Under the pieces are notes generated by a model that saw only the letters and a program-made list of their open reading frames with translations, ran no database searches and was not told where the DNA came from. From NCBI GenBank assembly GCA_031395485.1, contig JANNUS010000009.1, positions 1 through 64,000 of the forward strand: a stretch of 64,000 nucleotides of DNA. Direction: 5' to 3'. Numbering within the stretch: the stretch's first letter is position 1; every line of letters begins with the position of its first letter. The position numbers and the translations under genes were made by a program. Below, piece by piece: positions 24,645 through 33,607 of this stretch. Source of the DNA: UBA2336 sp031395485 (GTDB taxonomy: Bacteria > Bacteroidota > Bacteroidia > Cytophagales > Cyclobacteriaceae).

Positions 24645-25950
24645 GACTAGGCTCTCCCGATTTTTTCCAGAGACTATGCTTCCAATGAAAATAGGCCATT
24701 GATCCCAAGATTAAAATGGATCCGGCAACGGAAAGAATATAACCTGACTTGATAAAAAAATTGAGCCAGCTTATATCATAATTAGCCAACTCTTTAAACA
24801 GAACAACACTTACGCTTCCCAGATACCCGAATGAATCGGCTACATACATGATAAAGCCTACTGTACTAATGTATTGAAAAGTAGCGATCAGGCGGTCGAA
24901 AAAAATACTGTTGAAAGGAACATACCCCATATAAAGGCCTAGCCCAATTAAAATCATCCACCATGTGGGACTGATGAGTTGTTGTTCGAACATCAGTGTA
25001 CTTACACCAATCAGCACCATACCCGCAAAAATGATAACATGGTTGACCATAAGGGCTACCTGGTTATTCTTTATTAACATGATACTCCCCATGATCATCA
25101 GCACAGCAAATGAAATCGGGATTTCTGTTTGAGTAAATTTTCCTGGAGAATTTCCATAGCCCAGTGTTTTCCAGATTTCAGCAGAGAAATTATCGCGTAT
25201 CTCCCGAAAGGTTGTTAATAAGATATAGGCAAATACAAAAAGAATAATGCCGGGTAAAAACGTCATTACAAAATTTCTTCTTTCTACGTTATTCATTGGT
25301 TGGCGTTTTGTCCGAAGGGCTTCATCCAACGCAGATGGCGGTGGAATTTTGTCGATGAGCCAAAGAAAAATTAAAAGTGGTAATAAGAATAAGCAAGCCA
25401 CAATAAAAGGCATCCATATTTCTGGTGTACCCCAATCGCGCATGATAAATCCGCCAACGGATCGACACAGGCCAGCCGAAAAAATGAAACTTACAGATAA
25501 GGCTGCTCCTAACACCTCAGTCATCCGCCTTCCCTCGAGATAACCGAAAACCATTCCCCACACCATACCAAGCGGTAGCCCATTGGTGAAAAGGAAGACT
25601 ATATTATATGGAGCTGGTGTAAGCGCAAAAAAGAACCAAGAGATACCGGCTATTCCAACCATTAGTAAAATGCCCATCGCCCGTGAGCGTGCATTAAGTT
25701 CGGAAATCACTTTTATTCCAATAAATTTTGAAAGGGCATAGCCAATTACCTGAAAGATGACAAGCAGTTCTTTGTAACCAATTCCCCAATAGGCAATACC
25801 TTCAAAAGTAGCGGCTGCAAAAGTTTTGCGAAAAGCGTACACGCATGTGTACAAGCAAAATGCGGCAAGCGAAGCATACACGGTAAACCAAAAACTGTTG
25901 GTTTGTTTTAACCATGCTGTAATTTTGTGCTCAGGAGAAAATAAGGCCAT
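24634..25950 (-). CDS. DUF5690 family multipass membrane protein, transporter-like
   Basis: About 438 residues with around 12 transmembrane helices in an MFS-like layout. The first helix block CLYTCVYAFRKTFAAATFEG and GLPLGMVWGMVFGYLEGRR recall organophosphate:phosphate antiporters of the GlpT/UhpT group, but the family itself is uncharacterised. The ATG at 25950 (MALFSPEHK) is used; the longer frame begins with GTG and would overlap the upstream gene by 110 nt. With this start the overlap with the PHP gene is 20 nt, implying coupled translation. Its place between phosphonate genes makes an inner-membrane phosphonate carrier a reasonable guess. Confidence 0.72.
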   Translation of the reverse strand: MALFSPEHKITAWLKQTNSFWFTVYASLAAFCLYTCVYAFRKTFAAATFEGIAYWGIGYKELLVIFQVIGYALSKFIGIKVISELNARSRAMGILLMVGIAGISWFFFALTPAPYNIVFLFTNGLPLGMVWGMVFGYLEGRRMTEVLGAALSVSFIFSAGLCRSVGGFIMRDWGTPEIWMPFIVACLFLLPLLIFLWLIDKIPPPSALDEALRTKRQPMNNVERRNFVMTFLPGIILFVFAYILLTTFREIRDNFSAEIWKTLGYGNSPGKFTQTEIPISFAVLMIMGSIMLIKNNQVALMVNHVIIFAGMVLIGVSTLMFEQQLISPTWWMILIGLGLYMGYVPFNSIFFDRLIATFQYISTVGFIMYVADSFGYLGSVSVVLFKELANYDISWLNFFIKSGYILSVAGSILILGSMAYFHWKHSLWKKSGEPSLNS

Positions 25951-26782
25951 TCGAATTAAATTTAAAGTGTTTCCATTTTCCTTCGTGAAACGTTGCCAAG
26001 GTTTTAAATCCGATTTCTTGTAACATAACAGCCGTTTCACTGAATTGATTGATCAGATCATCTGGATGGTGTGCATCTGAGCTAAGTACAACGGGAATAT
26101 TTCTTTCAGAAAGAATTTCTAAAAACCACGGGCTTGGATAGGTAGTCTTTGATTTTCGTTGATAAATACCACGGGTATTTATTTCTACAAGTACACCAGC
26201 CTTCTGAATAACGTCAATTGTTTTTAGTACTTCCTGTCGATACCAGAATTCATCCTCGGAGAAAAATTTATCATTAATATTTTGAATTTTTATTTTATCC
26301 AAGTGCCCAACAATATCGGGTTTGGCTGTATGAATCATTTCACGGGTAAGCTCATAATACCTGCAAACAGCATCCTGTATTTTGTCATGGAAGATCGCCT
26401 TAAGACCTTGTAAAAAATTGATGTGAGGCCCATCAATTTCCCAAGGAACTCCATCTGGCAAATTTTCAACAAAATGAATAGAACCAATAACGTAATCAAG
26501 TTGATGCTTGAACTGTTCAGGTGAAATAACTTCAGGAACGTAATCAACCTCAAGACCCGAATAAATTTCGATGGTTGAGTTGGCTGCTTGCAGTTTACCA
26601 ATTTCCGCCAAATACGTATTAAGTGTTTGCTTGTTCATGCACCATTTGCAATCGAATGGAATAGGGGCATGCGATGAAAAGCCAAGGGCTTTCATATCTA
26701 GTTCTATAGCCTGGTGAACAATATCGGAAAGTTCACCCTTGCCATCGCAGTAAGCGGAATGTGTATGGAAATTGGACCACAT
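25931..26782 (-). CDS. PHP-domain phosphatase, histidinol-phosphatase (HisJ) family
   Basis: A 283-residue PHP-fold metal-dependent phosphoesterase with all family blocks: NFHTHSAYCDG (6-8 HTH), FSSHAP, GSIHF, IVGHLDKIK, EINTRG and SSDAHHP. These ligate a trinuclear metal site. The standard name is histidinol-phosphatase, but no other histidine gene is near; in this setting it could act on another phosphate ester. Followed by the overlapping DUF5690 gene and divergent from the FAD oxidoreductase gene (128 bp between starts). Confidence 0.82.
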   Translation of the reverse strand: MWSNFHTHSAYCDGKGELSDIVHQAIELDMKALGFSSHAPIPFDCKWCMNKQTLNTYLAEIGKLQAANSTIEIYSGLEVDYVPEVISPEQFKHQLDYVIGSIHFVENLPDGVPWEIDGPHINFLQGLKAIFHDKIQDAVCRYYELTREMIHTAKPDIVGHLDKIKIQNINDKFFSEDEFWYRQEVLKTIDVIQKAGVLVEINTRGIYQRKSKTTYPSPWFLEILSERNIPVVLSSDAHHPDDLINQFSETAVMLQEIGFKTLATFHEGKWKHFKFNSNGLIFS

Positions 26783-26910
26783 TTGCTTTCTAAGGTACTG
26801 TATTCAGTATGACAAGCAAGTGTATGAAATGGTTATTAATTTTCCTTCTTTGATAATAAAATATTCACACCATAAAACTATTTTATACTTTACTTTATCA
26901 AAAAAAAGTT

Positions 26911-28044
26911 ATGAATACTAATCGCGCAGCAGATATTGCTATTGTTGGTGCTGGCATTGTAGGCTTGGCACATGCATACATGGCACTTAAAAAAGGATTC
27001 AAGGTTGTTCTGTTCGAACGCGAGCAATTTGCCATTGGGGCTTCGGTAAGAAATTTCGGATTACTTTGGCCGATAGGGCAAGAACCGGGCGGGGGACTTG
27101 AACGAGCGATGAAAAGCAGAAGCCATTGGAAAGCCATTGCGCAGGAGTCAGGCATTTGGATGAATGAAAATGGTTCTATTCACTGTGCGTATCACCAAGA
27201 TGAATGGGATGTACTTCAGGAGTTTGTTGAAATTTATAAAAATGCGGGGTATGATCTCGAACTACGCTCACCCCAAAAAGTTACCGATAAGTCTAATGCT
27301 ATAAAATCTACGAATCTGAAAGGTGCCTTGTGGAGTGCTACGGAATGTACTGTAAATCCGAGAGAAGCGGTTCGAAAAATTCCATTGTGGCTACAAGAAA
27401 AATTTGGGCTTACATTAAGATTTGGCCATACCGTTACTGGAATTAGCTTACCAAAAATTCATACTTCGCGGGAAGTATGGAGTGTAAACCGTGTAATTGT
27501 TTGTAATGGGGCTGATTTTGAAACCCTATATCCAGAGGTGTTTGATCAGCAAACAATTACGAAGTGTAAACTGCAAATGATGAAGGCAGTATCAACCGAT
27601 AAACAGTTTTCGCTTGGCCCGTCAATTTGTGGCGGCCTTACGTTGCGGCATTATGCTGCGTTTTCAAAGTGCAATTCTTTAAAGAAGGTTGATTTGCGCT
27701 ATGATCAGGAAACGCCAGATTACAAAAAGTATGGTGTGCATGTTTTGGTTTCACAAAATAATTATGGTGAGTTGATTATTGGTGACTCACATGACTATTC
27801 TAAAACGGTTGAACCATTTGATATCGAATACATTAACAAATTAATCCTTGATTACCTTTATACCTTTGCTGACCTCGGAGAGTTGACAATAACAGAACGG
27901 TGGCAAGGTATTTATCCGAAATTATCTGGCAATTTATCTATGGTTGTTGAGCCAGAACCCGGGGTTTACTTGGTAAACGGACTTGGTGGTGCAGGAATGA
28001 CATTATCATTTGGGCTTGCTGAAGAATTTTTTAGCAGGTTTTAA
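26911..28044 (+). CDS. FAD-dependent oxidoreductase of the phosphonate-catabolism clade
   Basis: A 377-residue DAAO/GlpO-type flavoenzyme. The dinucleotide-binding motif IVGAGIVG is at the N-terminus (about 12-19), followed by FEREQFAIGASVRNFGLLWPIGQ, whose GASVRNFG..WPIGQ block is the mark of the TIGR03364-type oxidoreductases found with phosphonate genes. A C-terminal FAD loop reads VNGLGGAGMTLSFGLAEE. Members of this group oxidise amines such as (N-methyl-)aminoethylphosphonate to phosphonoacetaldehyde, which would feed the PhnX-like hydrolase encoded nearby. Substrate assignment here is inference. Followed by a 537-bp leader and SusC. Confidence 0.85.
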   Translation: MNTNRAADIAIVGAGIVGLAHAYMALKKGFKVVLFEREQFAIGASVRNFGLLWPIGQEPGGGLERAMKSRSHWKAIAQESGIWMNENGSIHCAYHQDEWDVLQEFVEIYKNAGYDLELRSPQKVTDKSNAIKSTNLKGALWSATECTVNPREAVRKIPLWLQEKFGLTLRFGHTVTGISLPKIHTSREVWSVNRVIVCNGADFETLYPEVFDQQTITKCKLQMMKAVSTDKQFSLGPSICGGLTLRHYAAFSKCNSLKKVDLRYDQETPDYKKYGVHVLVSQNNYGELIIGDSHDYSKTVEPFDIEYINKLILDYLYTFADLGELTITERWQGIYPKLSGNLSMVVEPEPGVYLVNGLGGAGMTLSFGLAEEFFSRF

Positions 28045-28581
28045 AAATGAAACTAGCCGCAAAAAATATACACGCCATTACCTTTTGGTTTCTGATTCAC
28101 TAACGGACATGGTTGGTTTGCTGTGTCAAAGAATATCCAACGTTCTACCGCAAAACACTACAATAGCAGCAGGGTATGCGCAACCCTGTGTTTAAACGCG
28201 TAAAGCCATATTGATTTTTTTTGCGATACCTAATAATTTCAGTGCCATGCATTGTCAGAGTTCTGCGCCAATGTTTGTAAAAAGTAGCAACGTTAATTCT
28301 GTGTTATGTAAACAACATTTGAATTGTTGAAAATTTTGGAGTTTCATATTTGTCAACCCTGCAAGCTTCTTTTTCTTTTCACGTCAGCCTATAAAGATTA
28401 ACGGATAGGTAATGTTTCTCTACACGAAACATCAATGTAATTCTCAACTTTTGCTCAGACAAAAAGTGCCAGGCGTAAAGTTGATACCGGAGTCGTTCGT
28501 GCGACTCTGGTTTTCAATCGAACAAAGTTTCGTAGCGGCAGGTGCTTTGCGTTTATAGTCAACCCCAAAACCCTGAAAAGT
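28045..28581 (+). promoter_or_regulatory. Long structured leader upstream of SusC
   Basis: No gene is supported in these 537 bp. Three consecutive hairpins lie near the SusC start: ATGTTTC/GAAACAT (28412-28432), ACTTTTG paired with CAAAAAGT (about 28448-28469), and CCGGAGTCG/CGACTCTGG (28487-28510, one G-U pair) followed by TTTTC. The last resembles a terminator or attenuator and ends 70 nt before the ATG. A weak -7-like box CATATTTG (28345-28352) could start a leader of about 225 nt. Confidence 0.45.
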
Positions 28582-31500
28582 ATGAAAAGAAATTTACGAA
28601 GAAAGAATTTTTCTTTGGCTAGCGTATCAACTCATGTTTTGAGAACATGGGTGATTATGCTTGCATCCGTCTGTGCTTCCTTTGCACAGGTTGTGGTTTC
28701 CGGCAAAGTGCTTTCCGGTGAAGACAATTCACCAATGCCGGGCGTTAATATTTTAGTGAAAGGGACATCAACAGGAATCATTTCTGATGCCCAAGGCCTG
28801 TATCGCTTAGATGTGCCGTCAGTAAATGCCGTGCTTGTATTTTCTTTTGTTGGATTTGAAACACAAGAGGTAAGTATTAATGACCGAACTACAATTGATA
28901 TTACCTTGGCCACCGATGCCACACAGCTTTCTGAAGTTGTGGTTACCGCATTGGGTATTGAAAAGGATAAATCAAAAATTGGTTACTCTACACAAGAAGT
29001 AAAAGGAAGTGAATTAGTAAAGGCACGCGAGCCTAATGCGATTAATTCATTAGTTGGAAAGGTAGCAGGTTTAAATGTGGGTGTGTCTGGCGAGTTAATT
29101 GGAGCTCCAGTAATTTCACTTCGCGGTCGCCAGAATATTTTATACGTAGTGGATGGTGTGCCAATCAATTCTGACACCTGGAACATTAGCCCAGATGATA
29201 TTGAAAGTTATACAGTATTGAAAGGACCCTCTGCCTCTGCTTTGTATGGAACCCGAGGTGTAAACGGTGCAATCATCATTTCAACTAAAAGAGGATCAAA
29301 AGACAGGCGTGGATTTAGCGTGGATTTTAACTCTTCTAATATGTGGGATAATAGTTTTTTAACTATACCGAAGGTACAAAATCAGTATGGCCCAGGTGAT
29401 CATGGTCGTTATGCTTTTGCAGATGGAAAGGGTGGAGGATTGTATGATTCTGATTATGATATCTGGGGACCAGAATTGAATGGTCAATTGATTCCTCAGT
29501 ATGATGGTGTAGTAGACCCGAACAATACGTACACAACTTCATTTCATGGTGGTGCTACTCAATTTACTGGCAACATTATTCCTACACCGTGGGTGGCCAG
29601 GGGCAAAGATAACCTAGAACGTTTTCTTAACCCCGGCTTTCTCACGACCAATAACATTGCGGTTTCAGCTATTGGCGAAAATTATGATCTGAGAGTTTCT
29701 TACACACACTCCTATCAAAAAGGACAAGTTCCGAATACGGACTTGAATAGTGATAATTTTAATGTTACTACTGGTTTTGATTTTTCTGATAAACTAAGGT
29801 TTGAATCAAACATCAACTATAATCGTCAGTACAGCGATAATTTTCCTGATGTACAATACGGCCCAAATAGTATGATCTATAACATCATTATTTGGGGCGG
29901 TGCTGATTGGGATATTGACGATATGCGCGACTACTGGCAACCCGGTAAGGAAGGTATTCAACAAATTTACGCTGATTATACGCGCTATAATAATCCGTAC
30001 TTCTCAGCTTACGAGTGGTTAAGAGGACATCAAAAATCTGATTTGTACGGTTACATGTCCTTGAAGTATAGCCCTGTGGATTTTTTGGAAATCATGGGGA
30101 GAACCAGCATTAGCTCATACAGCTTGTTTAGAAATGAAAAATTCCCGTATTCCGCTACAGTATACGACCGTGAACAAGCCAAAGGCGATTATCGCGAAGA
30201 TTATAGAAATCTTTTTGATAACAATTCAGATTTGTTAGTGACTTTCAAAAAGGATTTATCACCAGATTTCAATCTTACTGCGGCCTTGGGCGGCAACATC
30301 AGAATATTCCGATACAATTCTAGCTACACTACGACAGATTATCTGGCCGTGCCCGCATCTTCTTTGAACAAAGCAGGATACTCGTTTGGTAACTCGCTTA
30401 ACCAAATAAAGGCATACAACTATCAGGCGCCAATGGATGTTTATAGTGGTTATTACACGGTTGATCTTTCATTCAGAAATTGGTTGAACGTATCAACAAC
30501 CGGGCGTATAGATAATAACTCATCTTTATACAATGTTGAAAACCCGGATTATAAGTCGAAGTATTTCTTTCCATCAGTTTCTGTAAGTGCTTTATTAACT
30601 GAAGCACTTGAGCTCCCATCTGTAATTTCGTATTTGAAAGTCCGCGGAGCTTTTGCAAAAGTAGGTGAAGGGTTTACATCAACCAGCATTGGGCCAACTC
30701 CTTCTTCTTCGTATCCGTTAGGATATGGATCTACATATAATTCTCCTTACGGAGGTCCGAGTTATGGAAACTCACCTGGGTATGATGTGCCAAAAGTTTA
30801 TGATAATCAGGCTGGCGGTTTTTATAACAACAACCTGACCAATCCAAATCTAAAACCATACTTTAGTTCAGCTACCGAAGTTGGTTTTGATATTCGGTTT
30901 CTTGCAAACCGTTTAGGTTTAGACTTCACTTATTTCAATAATATTGATGGTCCAAAAATAGCAACGCAACCACTTTCATCTACTACAGGTTATAATGGAT
31001 ACATTGCTAATGGAGAAAAGACGCAACGTCAAGGATTTGAAGTTGTAGTAAATGCAAGACCAATTGACCAGAACGATGGTTTAAAATGGAATGTATTACT
31101 GAACTGGTCAACGTTTAAAGAAACGCTTAAGGAATTACCTGGAGGAGCAACCCGCCTTGGCTTCATTGAAATTGGAGATCGGGTGGATTCATATTATGCA
31201 GGTTCCTTTTACAAATCACCCGATGGCCAGTTGATAAATGATGCTAGCGGAAGACCTATCCGTACCGATGTTGCGCAATTTCTAGGTAACACAAATGCAG
31301 ATTGGGCTTGGGGATTGGTGAACCAATTCAATTATAAGAACTGGGGATTAACTGTCCAGTTGGATGGACGTGTAGGCGGCATCTTAGTTGATTATATACA
31401 GCGACAAACTTTCAGAGGCGGACGCCATATTGAAACTACAGAAGGAGCCATGGGTGAAGCTCGTGCTCAAGATGCACTCGGTATTAAATCATGGGTAGGA

Positions 31501-31893
31501 CCAGGTGTGGTTATTTCGAATAGTGCTGCAATTGAGTACGATCCAATAACAGGAGAAATCACGAATTATGATGAACTTCAGTTTGCACCCAACACAACAG
31601 CTACATACCTGCAAGATTGGATTGGTCGCTATTATGCAGCAGAAGAAGCCAATGTAATCAGTCGTTCATTTGTTAAGTTGCGTGAAGTAACCCTAACGTA
31701 TAATTTCCCAAGTGAAGTATTGCAGAAAACGTTTATGAAAAATGCTTCTGTATCGTTAGTAGGTAGAAACCTCCTATACTTTGCTGAGAAGAAAGATGTG
31801 GATATCGATCAATTTGTTACACCCGATTCCTACTCTTCTTTACAATCTCCTACGTTAAGACGTTTTGGATTCAACGTAAATGTTACCTTCTAA
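28582..31893 (+). CDS. SusC/RagA family TonB-linked outer membrane protein
   Basis: A 1103-residue TonB-dependent transporter. Signal peptide ends near CASFAQ; then a carboxypeptidase-D-regulatory-like domain (about 37-112, VSGKVLSGEDNSPMPGVNILVKGT), the TonB-box-like segment LSEVVVTALG, the plug domain (about 135-240, ILYVVDGVPINSD, GPSASALYGTRGVNGAIIISTKRG) and a 22-strand barrel ending FNVNVTF. It forms the channel half of a SusC/SusD import complex with the next gene. No glycosidase is nearby; the neighbouring phosphoesterases and phosphonate genes suggest a phosphonate-bearing cargo (inference). Confidence 0.93.
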   Translation: MKRNLRRKNFSLASVSTHVLRTWVIMLASVCASFAQVVVSGKVLSGEDNSPMPGVNILVKGTSTGIISDAQGLYRLDVPSVNAVLVFSFVGFETQEVSINDRTTIDITLATDATQLSEVVVTALGIEKDKSKIGYSTQEVKGSELVKAREPNAINSLVGKVAGLNVGVSGELIGAPVISLRGRQNILYVVDGVPINSDTWNISPDDIESYTVLKGPSASALYGTRGVNGAIIISTKRGSKDRRGFSVDFNSSNMWDNSFLTIPKVQNQYGPGDHGRYAFADGKGGGLYDSDYDIWGPELNGQLIPQYDGVVDPNNTYTTSFHGGATQFTGNIIPTPWVARGKDNLERFLNPGFLTTNNIAVSAIGENYDLRVSYTHSYQKGQVPNTDLNSDNFNVTTGFDFSDKLRFESNINYNRQYSDNFPDVQYGPNSMIYNIIIWGGADWDIDDMRDYWQPGKEGIQQIYADYTRYNNPYFSAYEWLRGHQKSDLYGYMSLKYSPVDFLEIMGRTSISSYSLFRNEKFPYSATVYDREQAKGDYREDYRNLFDNNSDLLVTFKKDLSPDFNLTAALGGNIRIFRYNSSYTTTDYLAVPASSLNKAGYSFGNSLNQIKAYNYQAPMDVYSGYYTVDLSFRNWLNVSTTGRIDNNSSLYNVENPDYKSKYFFPSVSVSALLTEALELPSVISYLKVRGAFAKVGEGFTSTSIGPTPSSSYPLGYGSTYNSPYGGPSYGNSPGYDVPKVYDNQAGGFYNNNLTNPNLKPYFSSATEVGFDIRFLANRLGLDFTYFNNIDGPKIATQPLSSTTGYNGYIANGEKTQRQGFEVVVNARPIDQNDGLKWNVLLNWSTFKETLKELPGGATRLGFIEIGDRVDSYYAGSFYKSPDGQLINDASGRPIRTDVAQFLGNTNADWAWGLVNQFNYKNWGLTVQLDGRVGGILVDYIQRQTFRGGRHIETTEGAMGEARAQDALGIKSWVGPGVVISNSAAIEYDPITGEITNYDELQFAPNTTATYLQDWIGRYYAAEEANVISRSFVKLREVTLTYNFPSEVLQKTFMKNASVSLVGRNLLYFAEKKDVDIDQFVTPDSYSSLQSPTLRRFGFNVNVTF

Positions 31894-31905
31894 AAAGCCA
31901 CGACT

Positions 31906-33471
31906 ATGAAAAAGATAAAATTATTTATACTCTTCACCCTATCCCTGATCATGTTGAATAGCTGCCATGATTTTGATGTGATAGGACCAAACAATAACAA
32001 ACCAACGTCTGTTCCTCCGTCAACTGTTCTTCGCGGTGTGCTAAGTGATGTAAAGGAAGAGCCTTGGTCGTTAGAACATAGACAAAATCAATTCTGGTCA
32101 TGTAACTACGATTACTATGGCAACAATAGATATTGGACTAATGCTCCGTTTAATTATTTAACACTTAAGAATATCATCAAGATGGAGGAAGAGGCAGCGG
32201 TGACGGGTGATGCAGTTAATCCATATACTGCATTGGGTAAGTATTTACGAGCTGTTTTGTTCGTTCGAATGACTCAACGAGTAGGCGACATACCTATGGA
32301 TGATGCATTGCAAGGAGTTGAACTACCGCAACCCAATTATAACTCGCAGAAAGAAGTGTACGTACAGGTGTTACAATGGCTGGATGAAGCAAATAGCGAG
32401 TTGAAAGAAATAGTTACTAATGCAGATGATATTGCTCCAACTACTGGCAATACGTTGCAAGGCGATATTTTTTATGGTGGAGATCTCACCAAATGGAGAA
32501 AAGCTGTTAATACATTTAAACTTCGTGTTCTCATAAGTTTAAGTAAGCAGGATTCCGATGTGGACTTAGATATTGAGAGCAAGTTCGCGGAAGTAATTAA
32601 TGACCCAGCCGAATATCCTGTAATGACGAGCAATGCAGATAATATGAATTATGTATATAATGGTACAACTGAATTGTATCCGATCAATCCGGGCAATCGT
32701 GGTTTTGACAAAGGGCGTTACAATATGACTGAGGCTTATGTAAAAGGTCTTACCGATCTTAATGACCCTCGGGTATATGTAACTTGTAATCCTTCTGAAG
32801 AACAGATTGACAATGGATTATTACCTACAGATTTTGGAGCTTATGTTGGAGCACCCGCAGGAGAAAGCCAGGATGACATGACATTTAAAGCCGGAAATGG
32901 TGTGTACTCTTTTGCAAACCAAAAACGGTACTATACAACTTTCACAGGACCTGAACCGGCTGTTCAGTTAGCGTATTGGGAATTATGTTTCAATGTGGCA
33001 GAAGCGATTAACAGAGGCTGGGTATCAGGCAGTGCTTCAACCAATTATAATAACGGGGTAGTGGCATCCATGTCGTTTTATGGTATTTCAGATGGTACTG
33101 TTATAAGTATTACGGAACCTGATAACGATGTTGTAATTGGTACTGCTGCTGCATCGGTAACAAATTACCTAACGCAGGGATCTGTGGTGTATGCGGGTGA
33201 TAATGCAACTGGGCTTAATCAAATTCTTACACAAAAGTATTTGGCATTTTTTCAGAACTCAGGTCAGGAAGCATACTTTAATTATCGCAGAACGGGTGTA
33301 CCAACTTTTCATGCCGGACCAGGTACGGGTAATAGCGGAGTTATACCCGTTCGCTGGTTATATCCTTCATCCGAATCGTTTTATAATGAAATAAATTTGA
33401 AAAGTGCATTGGACAGCCAATTTGGAAGCGAAACGGATGATGTAGATAATGAATTATGGATCAATCAATAA
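31906..33471 (+). CDS. SusD/RagB family nutrient-binding lipoprotein
   Basis: A 521-residue surface lipoprotein with lipobox IMLNSC (cysteine 20). The helical TPR-like N-terminal half includes ALGKYLRAVLFVRMTQRVGDIPMDDAL and GDIFYGGDLTKWRKAVNTFKLRVLISLS, blocks of the SusD-like (SusD_2) group, which lids its SusC partner. It lies 12 nt after susC. A terminator follows, so SusC and SusD can form their own transcript. Confidence 0.92.
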   Translation: MKKIKLFILFTLSLIMLNSCHDFDVIGPNNNKPTSVPPSTVLRGVLSDVKEEPWSLEHRQNQFWSCNYDYYGNNRYWTNAPFNYLTLKNIIKMEEEAAVTGDAVNPYTALGKYLRAVLFVRMTQRVGDIPMDDALQGVELPQPNYNSQKEVYVQVLQWLDEANSELKEIVTNADDIAPTTGNTLQGDIFYGGDLTKWRKAVNTFKLRVLISLSKQDSDVDLDIESKFAEVINDPAEYPVMTSNADNMNYVYNGTTELYPINPGNRGFDKGRYNMTEAYVKGLTDLNDPRVYVTCNPSEEQIDNGLLPTDFGAYVGAPAGESQDDMTFKAGNGVYSFANQKRYYTTFTGPEPAVQLAYWELCFNVAEAINRGWVSGSASTNYNNGVVASMSFYGISDGTVISITEPDNDVVIGTAAASVTNYLTQGSVVYAGDNATGLNQILTQKYLAFFQNSGQEAYFNYRRTGVPTFHAGPGTGNSGVIPVRWLYPSSESFYNEINLKSALDSQFGSETDDVDNELWINQ

Positions 33472-33476
33472 TTGGG

Positions 33477-33500
33477 TTAGTTAGTTAGTTAGTTAGTTAA
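33477..33500. repeat. TTAG tandem repeat
   Basis: Five copies of TTAG (33477-33496) and a final TTAA, just after the susD stop. Simple repeats like this vary in copy number by slippage; it is outside genes, so no coding effect is expected. Confidence 0.8.
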
Positions 33501-33504
33501 ATGG

Positions 33505-33535
33505 ATTTCGGGGCCGCAAGGCCCTGAAATTTTTT
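33505..33535 (+). terminator. Terminator after SusD
   Basis: Eleven-bp stem containing CGGGGCC / GGCCCTG (one G-U pair) around loop GCAA, then six T residues. Confidence 0.8.
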
Positions 33536-33607
33536 ACCCAAAATAAACTAGTGGAAATTTAATTGACGGACCGAGATGGGAAGTTTTAATTCACACATTT
33601 ATACTTT

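Noticed and set aside
25951..26040. Longer N-terminus for the DUF5690 protein
   Set aside because: It needs a GTG start and 110 nt overlap with the PHP gene; the ATG at 25950 begins a typical family N-terminus.
28010..28195. 61-codon plus-strand frame after the FAD gene
   Set aside because: It overlaps the FAD gene end in another frame and shows no protein-like features.
33477..33500. TTAG repeat as CRISPR or phase-variation tract
   Set aside because: The unit is only 4 bp with no spacers and it lies outside coding sequence and between a stop codon and a terminator.
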